Part shown: piece after piece, positions 9,470 through 19,163 of the stretch
Layout: every line of letters begins with the position of its first letter
Numbering within the stretch: the stretch's first letter is position 1
Assembly (NCBI RefSeq): GCF_050717545.1
Contig: NZ_JBOITN010000017.1
Span: forward strand, 62,001 to 126,000
Reading direction: 5' to 3'
Length of the DNA stretch: 64,000 nt
DNA from: Clostridium_AD sp050717545
GTDB lineage: Bacteria; Bacillota; Clostridia; Clostridiales; Clostridiaceae
Position numbers and translations under genes: made by a program
Notes under the pieces: generated by a model
Database searches by the model: none
Told to the model about the DNA's origin: nothing
What the model saw: the letters and a program-made list of their open reading frames with translations, nothing else

Positions 9470-10567
9470 TTATACGTTAAATCTAAAATTCACTACATCA
9501 CCATCTTGCATAATGTATTCTTTTCCTTCAAGTCTAAATTGTCCCTTTTCCTTAGCAGCAGCTTCGCTACCACATTCAACTAAATTGTCATATGAAACTA
9601 TTTCTGCTCTTATAAATCCTCTTTCAATGTCAGAATGAATTTTGCCAGCAGCAGCAGGGGCTTTTGTTCCAATGTTTATAGTCCATGCCCTTATTTCTGG
9701 AGCACCTGCAGTTAAAAAACTCATGAGGCCTAATAGTTTATAACTTGCGTGAATAAGTTTATCAAGGCCAGTTTCAGTAAGACCATATTCTTGTAGAAGC
9801 TCCATTCTTTCATCATCTTCTAAAGCCGATAATTCCTCTTCAAGTCTTGCGCAAACTACGATTACTTCTGAATTTTCACTTTTTGCGAACTCTTTAACTT
9901 TTTTAACCATTTCATTTTCAGTATTACCAGACATTAAATCATCTTCGCTGATGTTTGCAGCGTATAATACTGGTTTTGAAGTAATTAGGAAAAGAATGTT
10001 TACAAAAGCAGTTTCCTCATCGGTAAGCTCTAATGTTCGTGCTGGGAGGTTAGATTCAAGGTGCTCTTTTATTCTTTCCATAAGATCATATTCAAACTTT
10101 GCCGTTTTGTCACCAGAGCGAACAAGTTTTACTGATCGCTCCATCTTTCTCTCTAATACGTCAAGATCCGAAAATATAAGTTCTAAATTAATAGTATCTA
10201 TGTCACGAGTTGGGTCAACATTGCCGTCTACGTGAATGACATTTTCATCGTCAAAACATCTTACTACATGAACAATAGATTCTACTTCTCTGATGTGAGA
10301 TAGAAATTTATTACCTAAACCTTCTCCTTTACTTGCTCCTTTTACAAGACCTGCTATATCATAAAATTCAATTGCGGTGTGAATTATCTTTTTACTATTA
10401 TACATAGCCTGTAGTACATCTAATCTTTTGTCAGGTACACTAACAACACCTATATTTGGTTCGATAGTACAAAACGGATAATTAGCAGATTCTGCGCCTG
10501 CTTTTGTTATTGCATTAAACAATGTGCTTTTTCCTACATTTGGTAAACCTACAATTCCTAGCTTCAT
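9470..10567 (-). CDS. ychF: Ribosome-associated ATPase YchF (OLA1 family)
   Basis: Obg-family P-loop NTPase that prefers ATP and associates with ribosomes. The N-terminus has the G1 loop GLPNVGKST, then DIAGLVKGASKGEGLGN (G3 and following), and the C-terminal TGS-like half is complete (GKIHSDIERGFIRAE). The family start MKLGIVGLPN is at 10567. Reading could begin 7 codons earlier at 10588, where AAAGGA overlaps the first codons, but the 365-residue form from 10567 matches the family. The conserved G4 position reads NISE rather than NKxD, as is usual for YchF and consistent with ATP preference. It is monocistronic and divergent from the mraZ cluster. Confidence 0.95.
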   Translation of the reverse strand: MKLGIVGLPNVGKSTLFNAITKAGAESANYPFCTIEPNIGVVSVPDKRLDVLQAMYNSKKIIHTAIEFYDIAGLVKGASKGEGLGNKFLSHIREVESIVHVVRCFDDENVIHVDGNVDPTRDIDTINLELIFSDLDVLERKMERSVKLVRSGDKTAKFEYDLMERIKEHLESNLPARTLELTDEETAFVNILFLITSKPVLYAANISEDDLMSGNTENEMVKKVKEFAKSENSEVIVVCARLEEELSALEDDERMELLQEYGLTETGLDKLIHASYKLLGLMSFLTAGAPEIRAWTINIGTKAPAAAGKIHSDIERGFIRAEIVSYDNLVECGSEAAAKEKGQFRLEGKEYIMQDGDVVNFRFNV

Positions 10568-10814
10568 ATATATGTACATTCCTTTCATACTCTTAATATT
10601 ATTAATTCCTTATAAATTATACCCTACATCTTAATGTATTTCAAGAAAGTAAATCAAAGTAATATTTTACATATATTAAATTTATATTACAATAAAAATC
10701 CAATATTAGTTAATATTATGGAATAAAAAATAAAAAAAATTAGCCGATTTTAAAAACTGATAATAATTTATAAAATAAGAAGGGATTTTCATTTTTATAT
10801 AGAATATTACTTAT
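10568..10814. other. AT-rich gap between ychF and the mraZ operator
   Basis: This is the first part of a 311-base gene-free stretch. It holds the divergent ychF and mraZ upstream regions with many A/T runs. TATAAT-like strings are too frequent to pick one. I see no reading frame, repeat or stable hairpin; the MraZ boxes begin at its right end. Confidence 0.5.
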
Positions 10815-10850
10815 TAGTGGTTAATAATGGTCTAAAGTGGGGCAAAGTGG
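10815..10850 (+). promoter_or_regulatory. MraZ operator: four TGG boxes at 10-bp steps
   Basis: Four copies of a box ending in TGG lie at exact 10-bp spacing (TGG at 10818, 10828, 10838 and 10848). The last two read AAAGTGG. MraZ is known to bind such 10-bp-phased repeats upstream of its own gene, so this is the likely autoregulatory site of the division cluster. Confidence 0.8.
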
Positions 10851-10878
10851 AGTGAGTTTATAAATTGGAGGGAATAAA

Positions 10879-11307
10879 ATGTTTATTGGTGAATATCAAC
10901 ATGCAATTGATAGTAAAAATAGAATGATTATTCCCACAAAATTTAGAGATGAACTAGGAAGTCAATTAATACTCACTAAAGGTCTTGATGGGTGCTTATA
11001 TATATATACAATGGCAGAGTGGAAGATAATGGAAGAAAAACTAAAAAAACTTCCATTAACTAGTAAGGATGCCAGAGCATTTGTTCGGTTTTTCTTCTCT
11101 GGTGCCAATGAAATAACAATTGATAAGCAAGGAAGAGCTTTAATACCACAAAATTTATGTGAATACGCCTGTGTGCAAAAGGAAATAGTAAGCATAGGAG
11201 TATCAACTAGAATAGAAATATGGGCAAAGGACAAATGGGATAAATATAATGAATCGGATATTAATTTCGATGAGATAGCAGAAAAGATGAGTGAACTTGG
11301 AATATAA
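10879..11307 (+). CDS. mraZ: Transcriptional regulator MraZ
   Basis: DNA-binding regulator at the head of division and cell-wall clusters. The 142-residue protein carries two SpoVT/AbrB-like MraZ repeats with the signature DxxxR motifs DSKNRMIIP (about residue 11) and DKQGRALIP (about residue 85). It starts with the usual MFIGEYQHAID. The ribosome site is GGAGGG. It lies just downstream of four phased TGG boxes and 13 bases before rsmH, the standard mraZ-mraW arrangement. Confidence 0.97.
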   Translation: MFIGEYQHAIDSKNRMIIPTKFRDELGSQLILTKGLDGCLYIYTMAEWKIMEEKLKKLPLTSKDARAFVRFFFSGANEITIDKQGRALIPQNLCEYACVQKEIVSIGVSTRIEIWAKDKWDKYNESDINFDEIAEKMSELGI

Positions 11308-11320
11308 AAGGAGATATAAA

Positions 11321-12253
11321 ATGGAATTTAAGCATATATCAGTTTTATTAAATGAATGTATTGAAGCACTAGATATTAAAGAGGATGGAATTTATGTTGA
11401 TTGCACACTTGGTGGTGCAGGACATTCTTTAGAAATATTAAAAAAATTATCAGAAAAGGGTCGATTAATAGGAATTGATCAAGATGTGGACGCATTAAAT
11501 GCAGCCAAGGAAAAAACTAAAGATTTTAACAACGTTACATTTGTACACGATAATTTTTATAATATTGAAGCAATATTAAATAATCTTGAAATAGACAAAG
11601 TTGATGGAATTTTTATGGATTTAGGGGTTTCATCATACCAATTGGATAATACGGAACGTGGATTTAGTTACATGCGGGATGCCCCTCTAGATATGAGAAT
11701 GGATAGAAGTAAGGGGATAACGGCGTTTGATGTGGTTAACAACTATGAGGAGCAACAAATTGCAGAGGTTATAAGAAATTATGGAGAAGAAAAATTTTCA
11801 AAGCGAATTGCTAATTTTATAGTAGATAGGAGACAACTGGCGACCATAAATACAACTTTGCAACTAGTTGATGTTATAGATGCAGCGATTCCAGCAAAAT
11901 TTAAAAGGGAGGGAGGGCATCCGGCCAAAAGAACTTTCCAAGGCATAAGAATTGAAGTCAATGGAGAACTTAAAATCTTAGATAAAGCAATAGAGGATGG
12001 GATAGGAAGACTACATAGCGGTGGAAGAATGGCAATTATTACATTCCAGTCACTTGAAGATAGAATTGTTAAAGTTAAATTTAAAAGCTTAGAAGATCCA
12101 TGCAAATGTCCAAAAGAATTACCTATGTGCGTGTGCGGTAAAAAACCAATTATAAAACTCATAAGCAGAAAACCTATAAGAGCGACTGAGCAGGAGCTTG
12201 AAATGAATTCTAGAAGTAGAAGTGCAAAATTAAGAGTGGTTGAAAAAATTTAA
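11321..12253 (+). CDS. rsmH: 16S rRNA m4C1402 methyltransferase RsmH (MraW)
   Basis: SAM-dependent methyltransferase acting on C1402 of 16S rRNA. The 310-residue protein has the N-terminal family motif FKHISVLLNECIEAL, the SAM loop DCTLGGAGHS, GIDQDVDAL, and the family block DLGVSSYQLDNTERGFSY. A C-terminal cysteine set (CKCPKELPMCVCG) is typical. The ATG at 11321 with AAAAGGAGA is chosen; reading from the in-frame codon at 11291 would overlap mraZ and has no ribosome site. It is the second gene of the cluster. Confidence 0.97.
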   Translation: MEFKHISVLLNECIEALDIKEDGIYVDCTLGGAGHSLEILKKLSEKGRLIGIDQDVDALNAAKEKTKDFNNVTFVHDNFYNIEAILNNLEIDKVDGIFMDLGVSSYQLDNTERGFSYMRDAPLDMRMDRSKGITAFDVVNNYEEQQIAEVIRNYGEEKFSKRIANFIVDRRQLATINTTLQLVDVIDAAIPAKFKREGGHPAKRTFQGIRIEVNGELKILDKAIEDGIGRLHSGGRMAIITFQSLEDRIVKVKFKSLEDPCKCPKELPMCVCGKKPIIKLISRKPIRATEQELEMNSRSRSAKLRVVEKI

Positions 12254-12271
12254 TTCTAAATTGAGGATGGA

Positions 12272-12769
12272 GTGAATAATGTGATAATAGAAAAAAACAA
12301 CTTGGAAATGTTTGGAAACACAATTCTGGCACCAGATGAATCCTTTAGAGAGAGAGAAAGACATGAAGAACTAGAGAAATCACAAAAAAAAGCTAATAGC
12401 GCTAAAAAGCTTAGAGAGATCACGAGAAAAAAAAGTGTGCTTAGAAATATATTCATAGGTTTTATTATAGGCATGGTTATTGTATTTAGATATTGTATGA
12501 TTTATAATTTACAAGCGGCGAATTCAAAAGCTGTTGCTCAGATAGATATGTTAAGTAAAGAAAATGATGCGTATGATGTAGAGCTTATGAAGTTTAGGAA
12601 TATTAAGTACATCGAAGAAACAGCTACTACAAAACTTAATATGGTTGAACCAAAAATTAGTGATGTGGAATATTTAGATTTAAATAAAAATAACTTGGAG
12701 ACAAATGAGGTTTCACAGGTGAAAATAAGTAAGAATGTAATTAGTAAAATTAAAAACATCATATTTTAA
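12272..12769 (+). CDS. ftsL: FtsL-like septum protein
   Basis: Small bitopic protein in the FtsL slot between rsmH and the class B PBP. It has a charged 50-residue cytoplasmic tail (Glu/Lys/Arg-rich), one membrane helix (about residues 55-75, IFIGFIIGMVIVFRYCMIY), then a short extracellular coiled coil (SKAVAQIDMLSKENDAYDVELMKFRN) and a C-terminal tail. FtsL-type proteins pair with DivIC/FtsB and DivIB to recruit the septal synthase. The start is GTG behind GAGGATGGA; a second GTG three codons later is possible. Sequence conservation in this family is low, so position and topology carry the call. Confidence 0.8.
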   Translation: MNNVIIEKNNLEMFGNTILAPDESFRERERHEELEKSQKKANSAKKLREITRKKSVLRNIFIGFIIGMVIVFRYCMIYNLQAANSKAVAQIDMLSKENDAYDVELMKFRNIKYIEETATTKLNMVEPKISDVEYLDLNKNNLETNEVSQVKISKNVISKIKNIIF

Positions 12770-12788
12770 ATAGATATTAATCTTAATG

Positions 12789-12817
12789 ACATTTCAGCTC
12801 CGCAGGTGATGATTTAA
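12789..12817 (+). repeat. Dispersed short element, copy 1
   Basis: ACATTTCAGCTCCGCAGG followed by TGATGATTTAA. It matches copy 2 at 20273-20301 over 29 bases with one difference. It lies between the ftsL-like gene and the PBP gene. Confidence 0.7.
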
Positions 12818-12853
12818 GGCCTATTTAGAAAGAGCCGGTAAGGGGGAAATAAA

Positions 12854-15049
12854 TTGGCAAGAGGAGAGTATAAAGACAAGATGCTTGTGAAACATAGAAT
12901 GTTATTTGTCTTTTTCATACTTTTTGTTTTGTTTTTTCTATTAGTTACAAGGCTTAGTTATGTAATGATAGTTAAAGGAATAGATTATAAAGAAAAAGCA
13001 ATGCTGCAATGGACAAATGATGAACGTATTGCAGCAAAACGAGGAAGAATTTTAGACCGAAATGGAAAAGAACTGGCAATAAGCGCAAATGTTTTTAGGG
13101 TAGATTTAGATCTTAATTCATTAAGAGAAACTACAATCAAAAACAAGTTAACTATGAAAGATATAGCACCACAGCTTGCCCAAATACTTGATATGAAATC
13201 TGATGATGTTTTAACCATTTTAACTAAAACTAATGAAAATGGTAAGCCTATTGGGTCAGCACTTTTAAAAAGAAGGATAGAAAAATCTACTTCTGATAAA
13301 ATTAGCGATTTTTCTAAAAAATATAAGCTTCGTGGAATTGTTACTACAGCAGATACGAAAAGATATTATCCAAATAATAATTTCTTAGCAAATGTTCTAG
13401 GACATACTAATTCTGATGGAAATGGATTAATTGGTGTTGAACTATATTATAATAAATATTTAACGGGTATACCTGGAGTGGAAATTTCAGAGAATGACAT
13501 GAGAAGCAAGGTATTACCTTATACGGCATCTGATTATACAGCGCCAATAGATGGTAAAGATGTAATACTTACTGTTGATGAGATGATTCAATTTTTTTGT
13601 GAAAAAGCAGCGGACCAAGCTATGATTGATAATAAAGCGGCAGGAGTTACTATTGTAGCGACTAATCCTCAAAATGGTGAAATACTAGGAATGGTTAATA
13701 AACCAGACTATAACCCTAATGACCCTTGGGATCTTACTAAAACTTATGATGAAAATCAAAAAGTATGGAGAAACAGGGCAGTAAGTGATACGTTTGAGCC
13801 AGGTTCTATTTTTAAAGTAATAACAGCTACGGCAGCTATGGAAGAAGGACTAGTTAAGGAAGATGATAAGTTTTATTGTACTGGCAGCGCTACGGTTTCA
13901 GGTCAAAAAGTAAACTGTTGGAAGACTACAGGGCATGGTGAGCAAAATTTTGTTGATATTTTAAAAAATTCCTGTAATGTTGGATTTATGGAGCTAGGCA
14001 AGCGGTTAGGCGCTGAAAAACTAAATAAGTATATTTCCTTGTTTGGTTTTGGTAAAACTACGGGCATTGATTTAAATGGAGAAGCTTTAGGAATAGTTAG
14101 AAAAACTGAAGATATGACCCCGCTTGATGTAGCAGTAACATCATTTGGGCAAGGCACTTCTTTGTCTAGTGTGCAGTATATAACAGCTTTTAATGCTATT
14201 GCTAATGGAGGTAAGCTTATAACTCCTCATATTATGAAAGAAATAGTAGATATTGATGATTCAAATAATAAAAAGATTTTGCAGGCATACTCAAATTATA
14301 ATGAAAGAAGAATAGTGGATGAGGAAACTACAAAACAACTTCGAACTTATCTTGAACAAGTTGTAGAAAATGGAGGGGGTAAAAAGGCATACATCGCTGG
14401 ATACCATATTGCTGGAAAAACAGGAACCGCTCAAAAGGTTGATCCCTTAACGGGTGGGTATGCACCAAAAAAATATGTGGCATCATTTGCAGGAATGGCA
14501 CCATCAGATAATCCTCAAATATCTATAGTAATTAATATTGATGAACCTGATGCATCTAATTATTATGGTGGTCAGATTGCTACAGTAGTTGCAAAACAAT
14601 TATTTAATGATATATTTAATTATTTAGCAATTAAATCTGATGCAACCAGTGAAGAAATTGGAAAAAGTTTGCTTAAAGATGTTATTGTGCCTGAAGTAAG
14701 AGGTCTTAAAAAAGCAGCTGCAGAAAAGATATTAAAAGATAGTAATCTAAAGATGAAACTTAGTACCAATGGAGATGTAATTACTGACATGACTCCTAAA
14801 CCTGGATATACGATTAAAGAGGGAACAGAAGTTATTTTGCATACTAATACGAAGGTGAAAAATAATAATATCGTTATGGTTCCGAGTATTATAGGGAGCA
14901 GCCCTGAGGCAGCTAGCACACTTTTAAATGGTTTAGGTTTGAGAGTTAAATTTGTTGGTAATGGAATAGCGGCAGAGCAAAGCATAGAAGGCACAGAGGT
15001 TAAAAAAGGAACTACAATTACAGTAAATCTAGATATTACCGCTGATTAG
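12854..15049 (+). CDS. spoVD: Class B penicillin-binding protein, SpoVD/PBP2B type, two PASTA domains
   Basis: Septal or spore-cortex peptidoglycan transpeptidase. It has an N-terminal membrane anchor (about residues 15-38), a dimerisation domain from about 50, and a transpeptidase domain with Ser318 in SIFK, SCN at 373-375 and KTGT from Lys522. Two C-terminal PASTA repeats begin at VIVPEVRGLKKAAA (about 615) and MVPSIIGSSPEAAS (about 680). Usual SpoVD has one PASTA domain and B. subtilis PBP2B has two. The start is TTG behind AGGGGG, since no ATG or GTG fits. It is the only class B PBP in the cluster, so it may serve division, sporulation or both. Confidence 0.92.
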   Translation: MARGEYKDKMLVKHRMLFVFFILFVLFFLLVTRLSYVMIVKGIDYKEKAMLQWTNDERIAAKRGRILDRNGKELAISANVFRVDLDLNSLRETTIKNKLTMKDIAPQLAQILDMKSDDVLTILTKTNENGKPIGSALLKRRIEKSTSDKISDFSKKYKLRGIVTTADTKRYYPNNNFLANVLGHTNSDGNGLIGVELYYNKYLTGIPGVEISENDMRSKVLPYTASDYTAPIDGKDVILTVDEMIQFFCEKAADQAMIDNKAAGVTIVATNPQNGEILGMVNKPDYNPNDPWDLTKTYDENQKVWRNRAVSDTFEPGSIFKVITATAAMEEGLVKEDDKFYCTGSATVSGQKVNCWKTTGHGEQNFVDILKNSCNVGFMELGKRLGAEKLNKYISLFGFGKTTGIDLNGEALGIVRKTEDMTPLDVAVTSFGQGTSLSSVQYITAFNAIANGGKLITPHIMKEIVDIDDSNNKKILQAYSNYNERRIVDEETTKQLRTYLEQVVENGGGKKAYIAGYHIAGKTGTAQKVDPLTGGYAPKKYVASFAGMAPSDNPQISIVINIDEPDASNYYGGQIATVVAKQLFNDIFNYLAIKSDATSEEIGKSLLKDVIVPEVRGLKKAAAEKILKDSNLKMKLSTNGDVITDMTPKPGYTIKEGTEVILHTNTKVKNNNIVMVPSIIGSSPEAASTLLNGLGLRVKFVGNGIAAEQSIEGTEVKKGTTITVNLDITAD

Positions 15050-15297
15050 TTAAATAATCACCAAGGGTGATTTAAATCATCATATTCAATGCTGAAAAAT
15101 AGTGTATAATTATATATAGTAGCATATAGAGAAAAACCGACAGGACTCAGCATTTCTGAACTGTCGGATTTATAATGTAAAGGAAGAATATTCAAAACTT
15201 CTTTTATAAATTTTAGTTTATATTGTATACTATAGTTGAAAGAGGTTAGTAATAAAGAAAAATTATATATTATGTAAAGATTTAAGGGAGTGTTAAT
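15050..15297 (+). promoter_or_regulatory. Spacer before murE with two hairpins and a promoter-like box
   Basis: A 248-base gap. Hairpin one is AATCACC / GGTGATT (15056-15072). A TGTATAAT-like -10 box lies near 15105. Hairpin two is CCGACAG / CTGTCGG (15137-15177) with an inner TCAG / CTGA stem. Neither hairpin has a strong T run, so they may be weak terminators or leader structures of a separate murE transcript. Confidence 0.45.
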
Positions 15298-16743
15298 ATG
15301 AAACTAAAAAAAATAATGGAGAATATTAATTTCGATTTGATAAAGGGTAATATAGATGTAGAAATAAATAAAATTCAATATGATTCAAGAGCGATAAGGC
15401 AAGGAGATGTGTTTTTTTGCATTGAAGGATACAATGTAGATGGTCATAAATATGTGCAAAGTGCAATTAATAATGGAGCAGTTGCAATTGTATGTCAGAA
15501 AAATATAGAAATAGATTCAGAAGTTTGCGTTCTTAAAGTACAATTCAGTAGAATGGCCCTAGCTATAGGCGCAGCTAATTACTATGGTAATCCAAGCCAC
15601 AATATGAAGATGATAGGAATTACAGGTACTAATGGGAAAACAACTTCAGCATTTATGGTGAAAGCTATTTTAGAGAGCGCAGGGTATAAAGTTGGACTTA
15701 TTGGAACTATTGCAAATTATATTTGTGATAAAAAGATCCATACAGAAAGAACTACGCCAGAATCATTAGAATTACATGAACTATTTAAGGAAATGGTTGA
15801 TTCGGGCGTTGATTATTGTGTTATGGAGGTTTCTTCACACTCTTTATATTTAGACAGGGTATATGGCATAGAGTTTTGTGAAAGCATTTTTACAAATTTA
15901 ACTCAGGATCATTTAGATTTTCATAAAACGTTTGAAAACTATTTTAATGCTAAATTAAAGCTGTTTATGTTAAGCAAAAGCTCTGTAATTAACATTGATG
16001 ATACTTATGGAGCAAAGGCGTTTAAATCCATTACAGGTAGTAAATTAAGCTATGGCTTAAATCATAACGTAGACTTTATGGCAAGTGATATAAAAATGCA
16101 TTCAAGGGGTAGCAACTTTACTATGATGTATAAAAATAGTTCCTTTGAAATAGAATTAAGTATACCAGGAAATTATAATATATATAATGCTCTTGGGTCT
16201 GCTGCTGTTTGCCTAAATCAAGGAGTTGACGCCTGCGTAATTAAACTAGCACTAAAGAAATTACAAGTGCCTGGTCGTTGTGAGCTTGTGCGTAATAGTT
16301 ACAATTTAGGATTTGAAATAATTTTAGATTATGCGCATACACCAGATGCCTTAGAAAATATACTTAAAACTGTTAGGGAATTTACAACAGGTAAACTTAT
16401 AAGTGTATTTGGATGTGGTGGAGATCGAGATAAAACTAAAAGACCTATAATGGGTAAAATCGGAACATTATTAAGCGATTTTTCAGTAGTTACTTCTGAT
16501 AATCCAAGGACAGAAGTTCCTATGGAAATAATTAAAGATGTAGCTGTTGGCATTGAACAAGATAATTATGAAATTGTGGAGAATAGACGGGATGCTATAA
16601 AGAGAGCAATTGAAATTGCAGGTTCTGGTGACATAATTGTTATTACAGGAAAAGGTCATGAAGATTACCAGGTGCTTAAAGATGAAACTATACATTTTGA
16701 TGAACGAGAAGTTATATCAGAGATATTAAAGGAGTTATATTAG
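15298..16743 (+). CDS. murE: UDP-MurNAc-tripeptide synthetase MurE, meso-DAP type
   Basis: Cytoplasmic ligase adding the third stem-peptide residue to UDP-MurNAc-L-Ala-D-Glu. The 481-residue protein has the ATP loop GTNGKTT (from residue 110), TTPES for UDP-MurNAc-dipeptide binding, and DNPRTE (from Asp401). The DNPR motif is the known mark of meso-diaminopimelate specificity, which agrees with dapF in the same window. GKGHEDYQ lies near the C-terminus. The ATG is preceded by AAGGGAG. Its stop directly abuts the murF start, implying translational coupling. Confidence 0.97.
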   Translation: MKLKKIMENINFDLIKGNIDVEINKIQYDSRAIRQGDVFFCIEGYNVDGHKYVQSAINNGAVAIVCQKNIEIDSEVCVLKVQFSRMALAIGAANYYGNPSHNMKMIGITGTNGKTTSAFMVKAILESAGYKVGLIGTIANYICDKKIHTERTTPESLELHELFKEMVDSGVDYCVMEVSSHSLYLDRVYGIEFCESIFTNLTQDHLDFHKTFENYFNAKLKLFMLSKSSVINIDDTYGAKAFKSITGSKLSYGLNHNVDFMASDIKMHSRGSNFTMMYKNSSFEIELSIPGNYNIYNALGSAAVCLNQGVDACVIKLALKKLQVPGRCELVRNSYNLGFEIILDYAHTPDALENILKTVREFTTGKLISVFGCGGDRDKTKRPIMGKIGTLLSDFSVVTSDNPRTEVPMEIIKDVAVGIEQDNYEIVENRRDAIKRAIEIAGSGDIIVITGKGHEDYQVLKDETIHFDEREVISEILKELY

Positions 16744-18195
16744 ATGGAATATATTAGTCTTGAAGAAATAATAGAGGCAACCCGTGGAGAAATAATTACT
16801 AAGGGTGAAACAAAGGTTAATGGATATATAAAGACATATAACAATGTTTGTTTAGATACAAGGGCTATAAAAGATAATGATATTTTTATAGCAATAAAAG
16901 GTGAAAATTTTGATGCAAATGATTTCGCACCTGAGGCTAGTTCTAGGGGTGCTTCAGTTTGTTTAATCGATGACATGAAATTTGATGAAACTAGTTTTAA
17001 TAAGAAAACAACTGTAATTAAGGTAACAGATACTAAAAAAGCACTACTTAATCTTGCAGGTTTTTATATAAAAAAGTTAAACATAAAAGTTGTAGGGATT
17101 ACGGGGTCCACAGGGAAAACATCAACAAAGGATTTGACTTCTGCGGTGCTAAGTGCAAAGTTTAAGGTCTTTAAAACTATTGGAAATTTTAATAATGGAA
17201 TAGGATTGCCACTTATGATATTTAAGTTAGACAAAACTTATGATGTTGCAGTTCTAGAAATGGGAATGAGTGATTTTTCTGAAATTCATAACTTATGTGA
17301 GGTAGCTAGACCTAATATTGCTATTATTACAAATATCGGAATGTCTCACATTGAAAACCTTAAATCCAGAGAAAATATTTTGAAGGCTAAAATGGAGATT
17401 ACGGATTTCTTTAGTTTGGAGAGCACGCTGATAGTGAATTCAGATAATGATTTATTGCAAGACATAAAAGCAACAGATTATAAACTTATTAAAACAGGAA
17501 TTGATTCGAAAGCAGATTTTAAAGCTTGTAATCTACAAATAGACGAGAAAAAAATAACATTTAATTTAATGGAAAATGAAAATTTAGTGGATAATTTAGT
17601 TGAAGTAAATATACCGGGACGTCATAATGTATTAAATTCATTGCTAGCAATAGCTTGCGCAAGAGAAATGGGCATGAAGTATGATGAAATTGTATTAGGT
17701 TTTAAAAAATTAGAAGTTACTTCAATGCGCTTAGACATAATTAAAGGTGAAAAGTTTACTATAATTAATGATGCTTATAATGCTAGCCCTGATTCAATGG
17801 TTGCTGCAATTGATGTACTTTGTAATATGAACTCAAATTCGAAAATTGTTATACTTGGCACTATGAAGGAACTCGGCGATAGTGCTTATGACGCGCATAA
17901 ACAAGTGGCGCAGTATGCAAGACTTAAAAATATTGATTTATTAATTGCTCTAGGGGAATTTAATGAGGCATATAAAGAAGGATTTAAGGATATAGATAAA
18001 TATAGAACTTTTCACACTTATGATGAGGTAGTTTCATTTATAGATGCAGTTATCCAGCAAAATGATGTTGTTTTAGTTAAAGCTTCAAGATGTATGAAAT
18101 TTGAGAGCATAGTAAATGATTTAATGAATCTAGATTCATTTTCTAATGTAAATTTAATTACTGAAAAAAATGCTAAAGAGGTGATGAAAAAATGA
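16744..18195 (+). CDS. murF: UDP-MurNAc-pentapeptide synthetase MurF
   Basis: Adds D-Ala-D-Ala to UDP-MurNAc-tripeptide. The 483-residue protein has the ATP loop GSTGKTS (from residue 121), EMGMSDFSEI, NIGMSHIEN, and NDAYNASPDSM in the central and C-terminal domains. It follows murE without a gap (TAG then ATG) and overlaps mraY by four bases. The next step, by MraY, is encoded immediately downstream. No anomaly was seen. Confidence 0.97.
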   Translation: MEYISLEEIIEATRGEIITKGETKVNGYIKTYNNVCLDTRAIKDNDIFIAIKGENFDANDFAPEASSRGASVCLIDDMKFDETSFNKKTTVIKVTDTKKALLNLAGFYIKKLNIKVVGITGSTGKTSTKDLTSAVLSAKFKVFKTIGNFNNGIGLPLMIFKLDKTYDVAVLEMGMSDFSEIHNLCEVARPNIAIITNIGMSHIENLKSRENILKAKMEITDFFSLESTLIVNSDNDLLQDIKATDYKLIKTGIDSKADFKACNLQIDEKKITFNLMENENLVDNLVEVNIPGRHNVLNSLLAIACAREMGMKYDEIVLGFKKLEVTSMRLDIIKGEKFTIINDAYNASPDSMVAAIDVLCNMNSNSKIVILGTMKELGDSAYDAHKQVAQYARLKNIDLLIALGEFNEAYKEGFKDIDKYRTFHTYDEVVSFIDAVIQQNDVVLVKASRCMKFESIVNDLMNLDSFSNVNLITEKNAKEVMKK

Positions 18196-19145
18196 ATTTA
18201 ATTATTTATTCGGTATTGATTGCATTTTTTTTATCAATAATATTGGGACCCTTAGTAATTCCTATTCTACATAAGCTTAAATTTGGCCAAAATATAAGAT
18301 CAGAAGGACCAAAAAGTCATCTTAAAAAAGCAGGGACACCTACTATGGGTGGTATAATATTCATGGTTTCAACAATAATAACAATGATGATAATTGTTAG
18401 ACATACAAGTGATGAAGCTATGATTGCGTTATACTGTTTTATAGCTTTTGGAATTATAGGATTAATTGATGATTTTCTTAAAATAGCACATAAGGAAAAT
18501 GAAGGCCTATCATCTAAACAAAAGATGTTATTAATAGCAGTAGTGTCAGGACTAATTGGTTACTATGCTTCCATTAAAATAGGAACGGACATAATGATAC
18601 CATTTTTAAACAAAGATATAGATCTAGGTCTGTGGTATGTACCATGTATTATATTATACTTTGCAGCAACCACTAATTCGGTTAATTTAACAGATGGGTT
18701 AGATGGTCTTGCTACTTGCGTTACAATAATAGTTATGACATTCTTTGCTTTGGTAAGTAATATGATGTTTCATACAACTCTTGCAATATTTTGCGCTGCT
18801 CTTGCAGGGGCATTACTAGGATTTTTAAAATTTAATGCTTATAAAGCACAAATTTTTATGGGAGATATGGGTTCGCTTGCACTAGGTGGCGCAGTTGCTG
18901 CAGTTGGTATGATACTAAAATCACCGATACTAGTTGCAATTGTGGGTGGAATATATGTTCTAGAGGCTCTATCTGTTATTATTCAAGTTTTGGTGTTTAA
19001 GTCTACAGGTAAACGAGTATTTAAGATGTCTCCAATTCATCACCATTTTGAATTAAGTGGATGGCATGAAACTAAGATTGTTGCTGTATTCTCAATCATA
19101 ACAGTACTTTTCTGTTTAATTGGATTTCTATCATTTCCATATTAG
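18192..19145 (+). CDS. mraY: Phospho-MurNAc-pentapeptide translocase MraY
   Basis: Integral membrane enzyme that attaches phospho-MurNAc-pentapeptide to undecaprenyl phosphate (lipid I). It is 317 residues with about ten membrane helices. Motifs are GTPTMGG (about residue 50), the Asp pair in IDDFLK, NLTDGLDGL with its catalytic Asp residues, MGDMGSLALGG, and SPIHHHFELSGW near the end. The ATGA overlap with murF gives coupling. murD, which often follows mraY, is not here; ftsW comes next after 18 bases. Confidence 0.97.
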   Translation: MNLIIYSVLIAFFLSIILGPLVIPILHKLKFGQNIRSEGPKSHLKKAGTPTMGGIIFMVSTIITMMIIVRHTSDEAMIALYCFIAFGIIGLIDDFLKIAHKENEGLSSKQKMLLIAVVSGLIGYYASIKIGTDIMIPFLNKDIDLGLWYVPCIILYFAATTNSVNLTDGLDGLATCVTIIVMTFFALVSNMMFHTTLAIFCAALAGALLGFLKFNAYKAQIFMGDMGSLALGGAVAAVGMILKSPILVAIVGGIYVLEALSVIIQVLVFKSTGKRVFKMSPIHHHFELSGWHETKIVAVFSIITVLFCLIGFLSFPY

Positions 19146-19163
19146 TGGCGAGGAGGATAGTAT

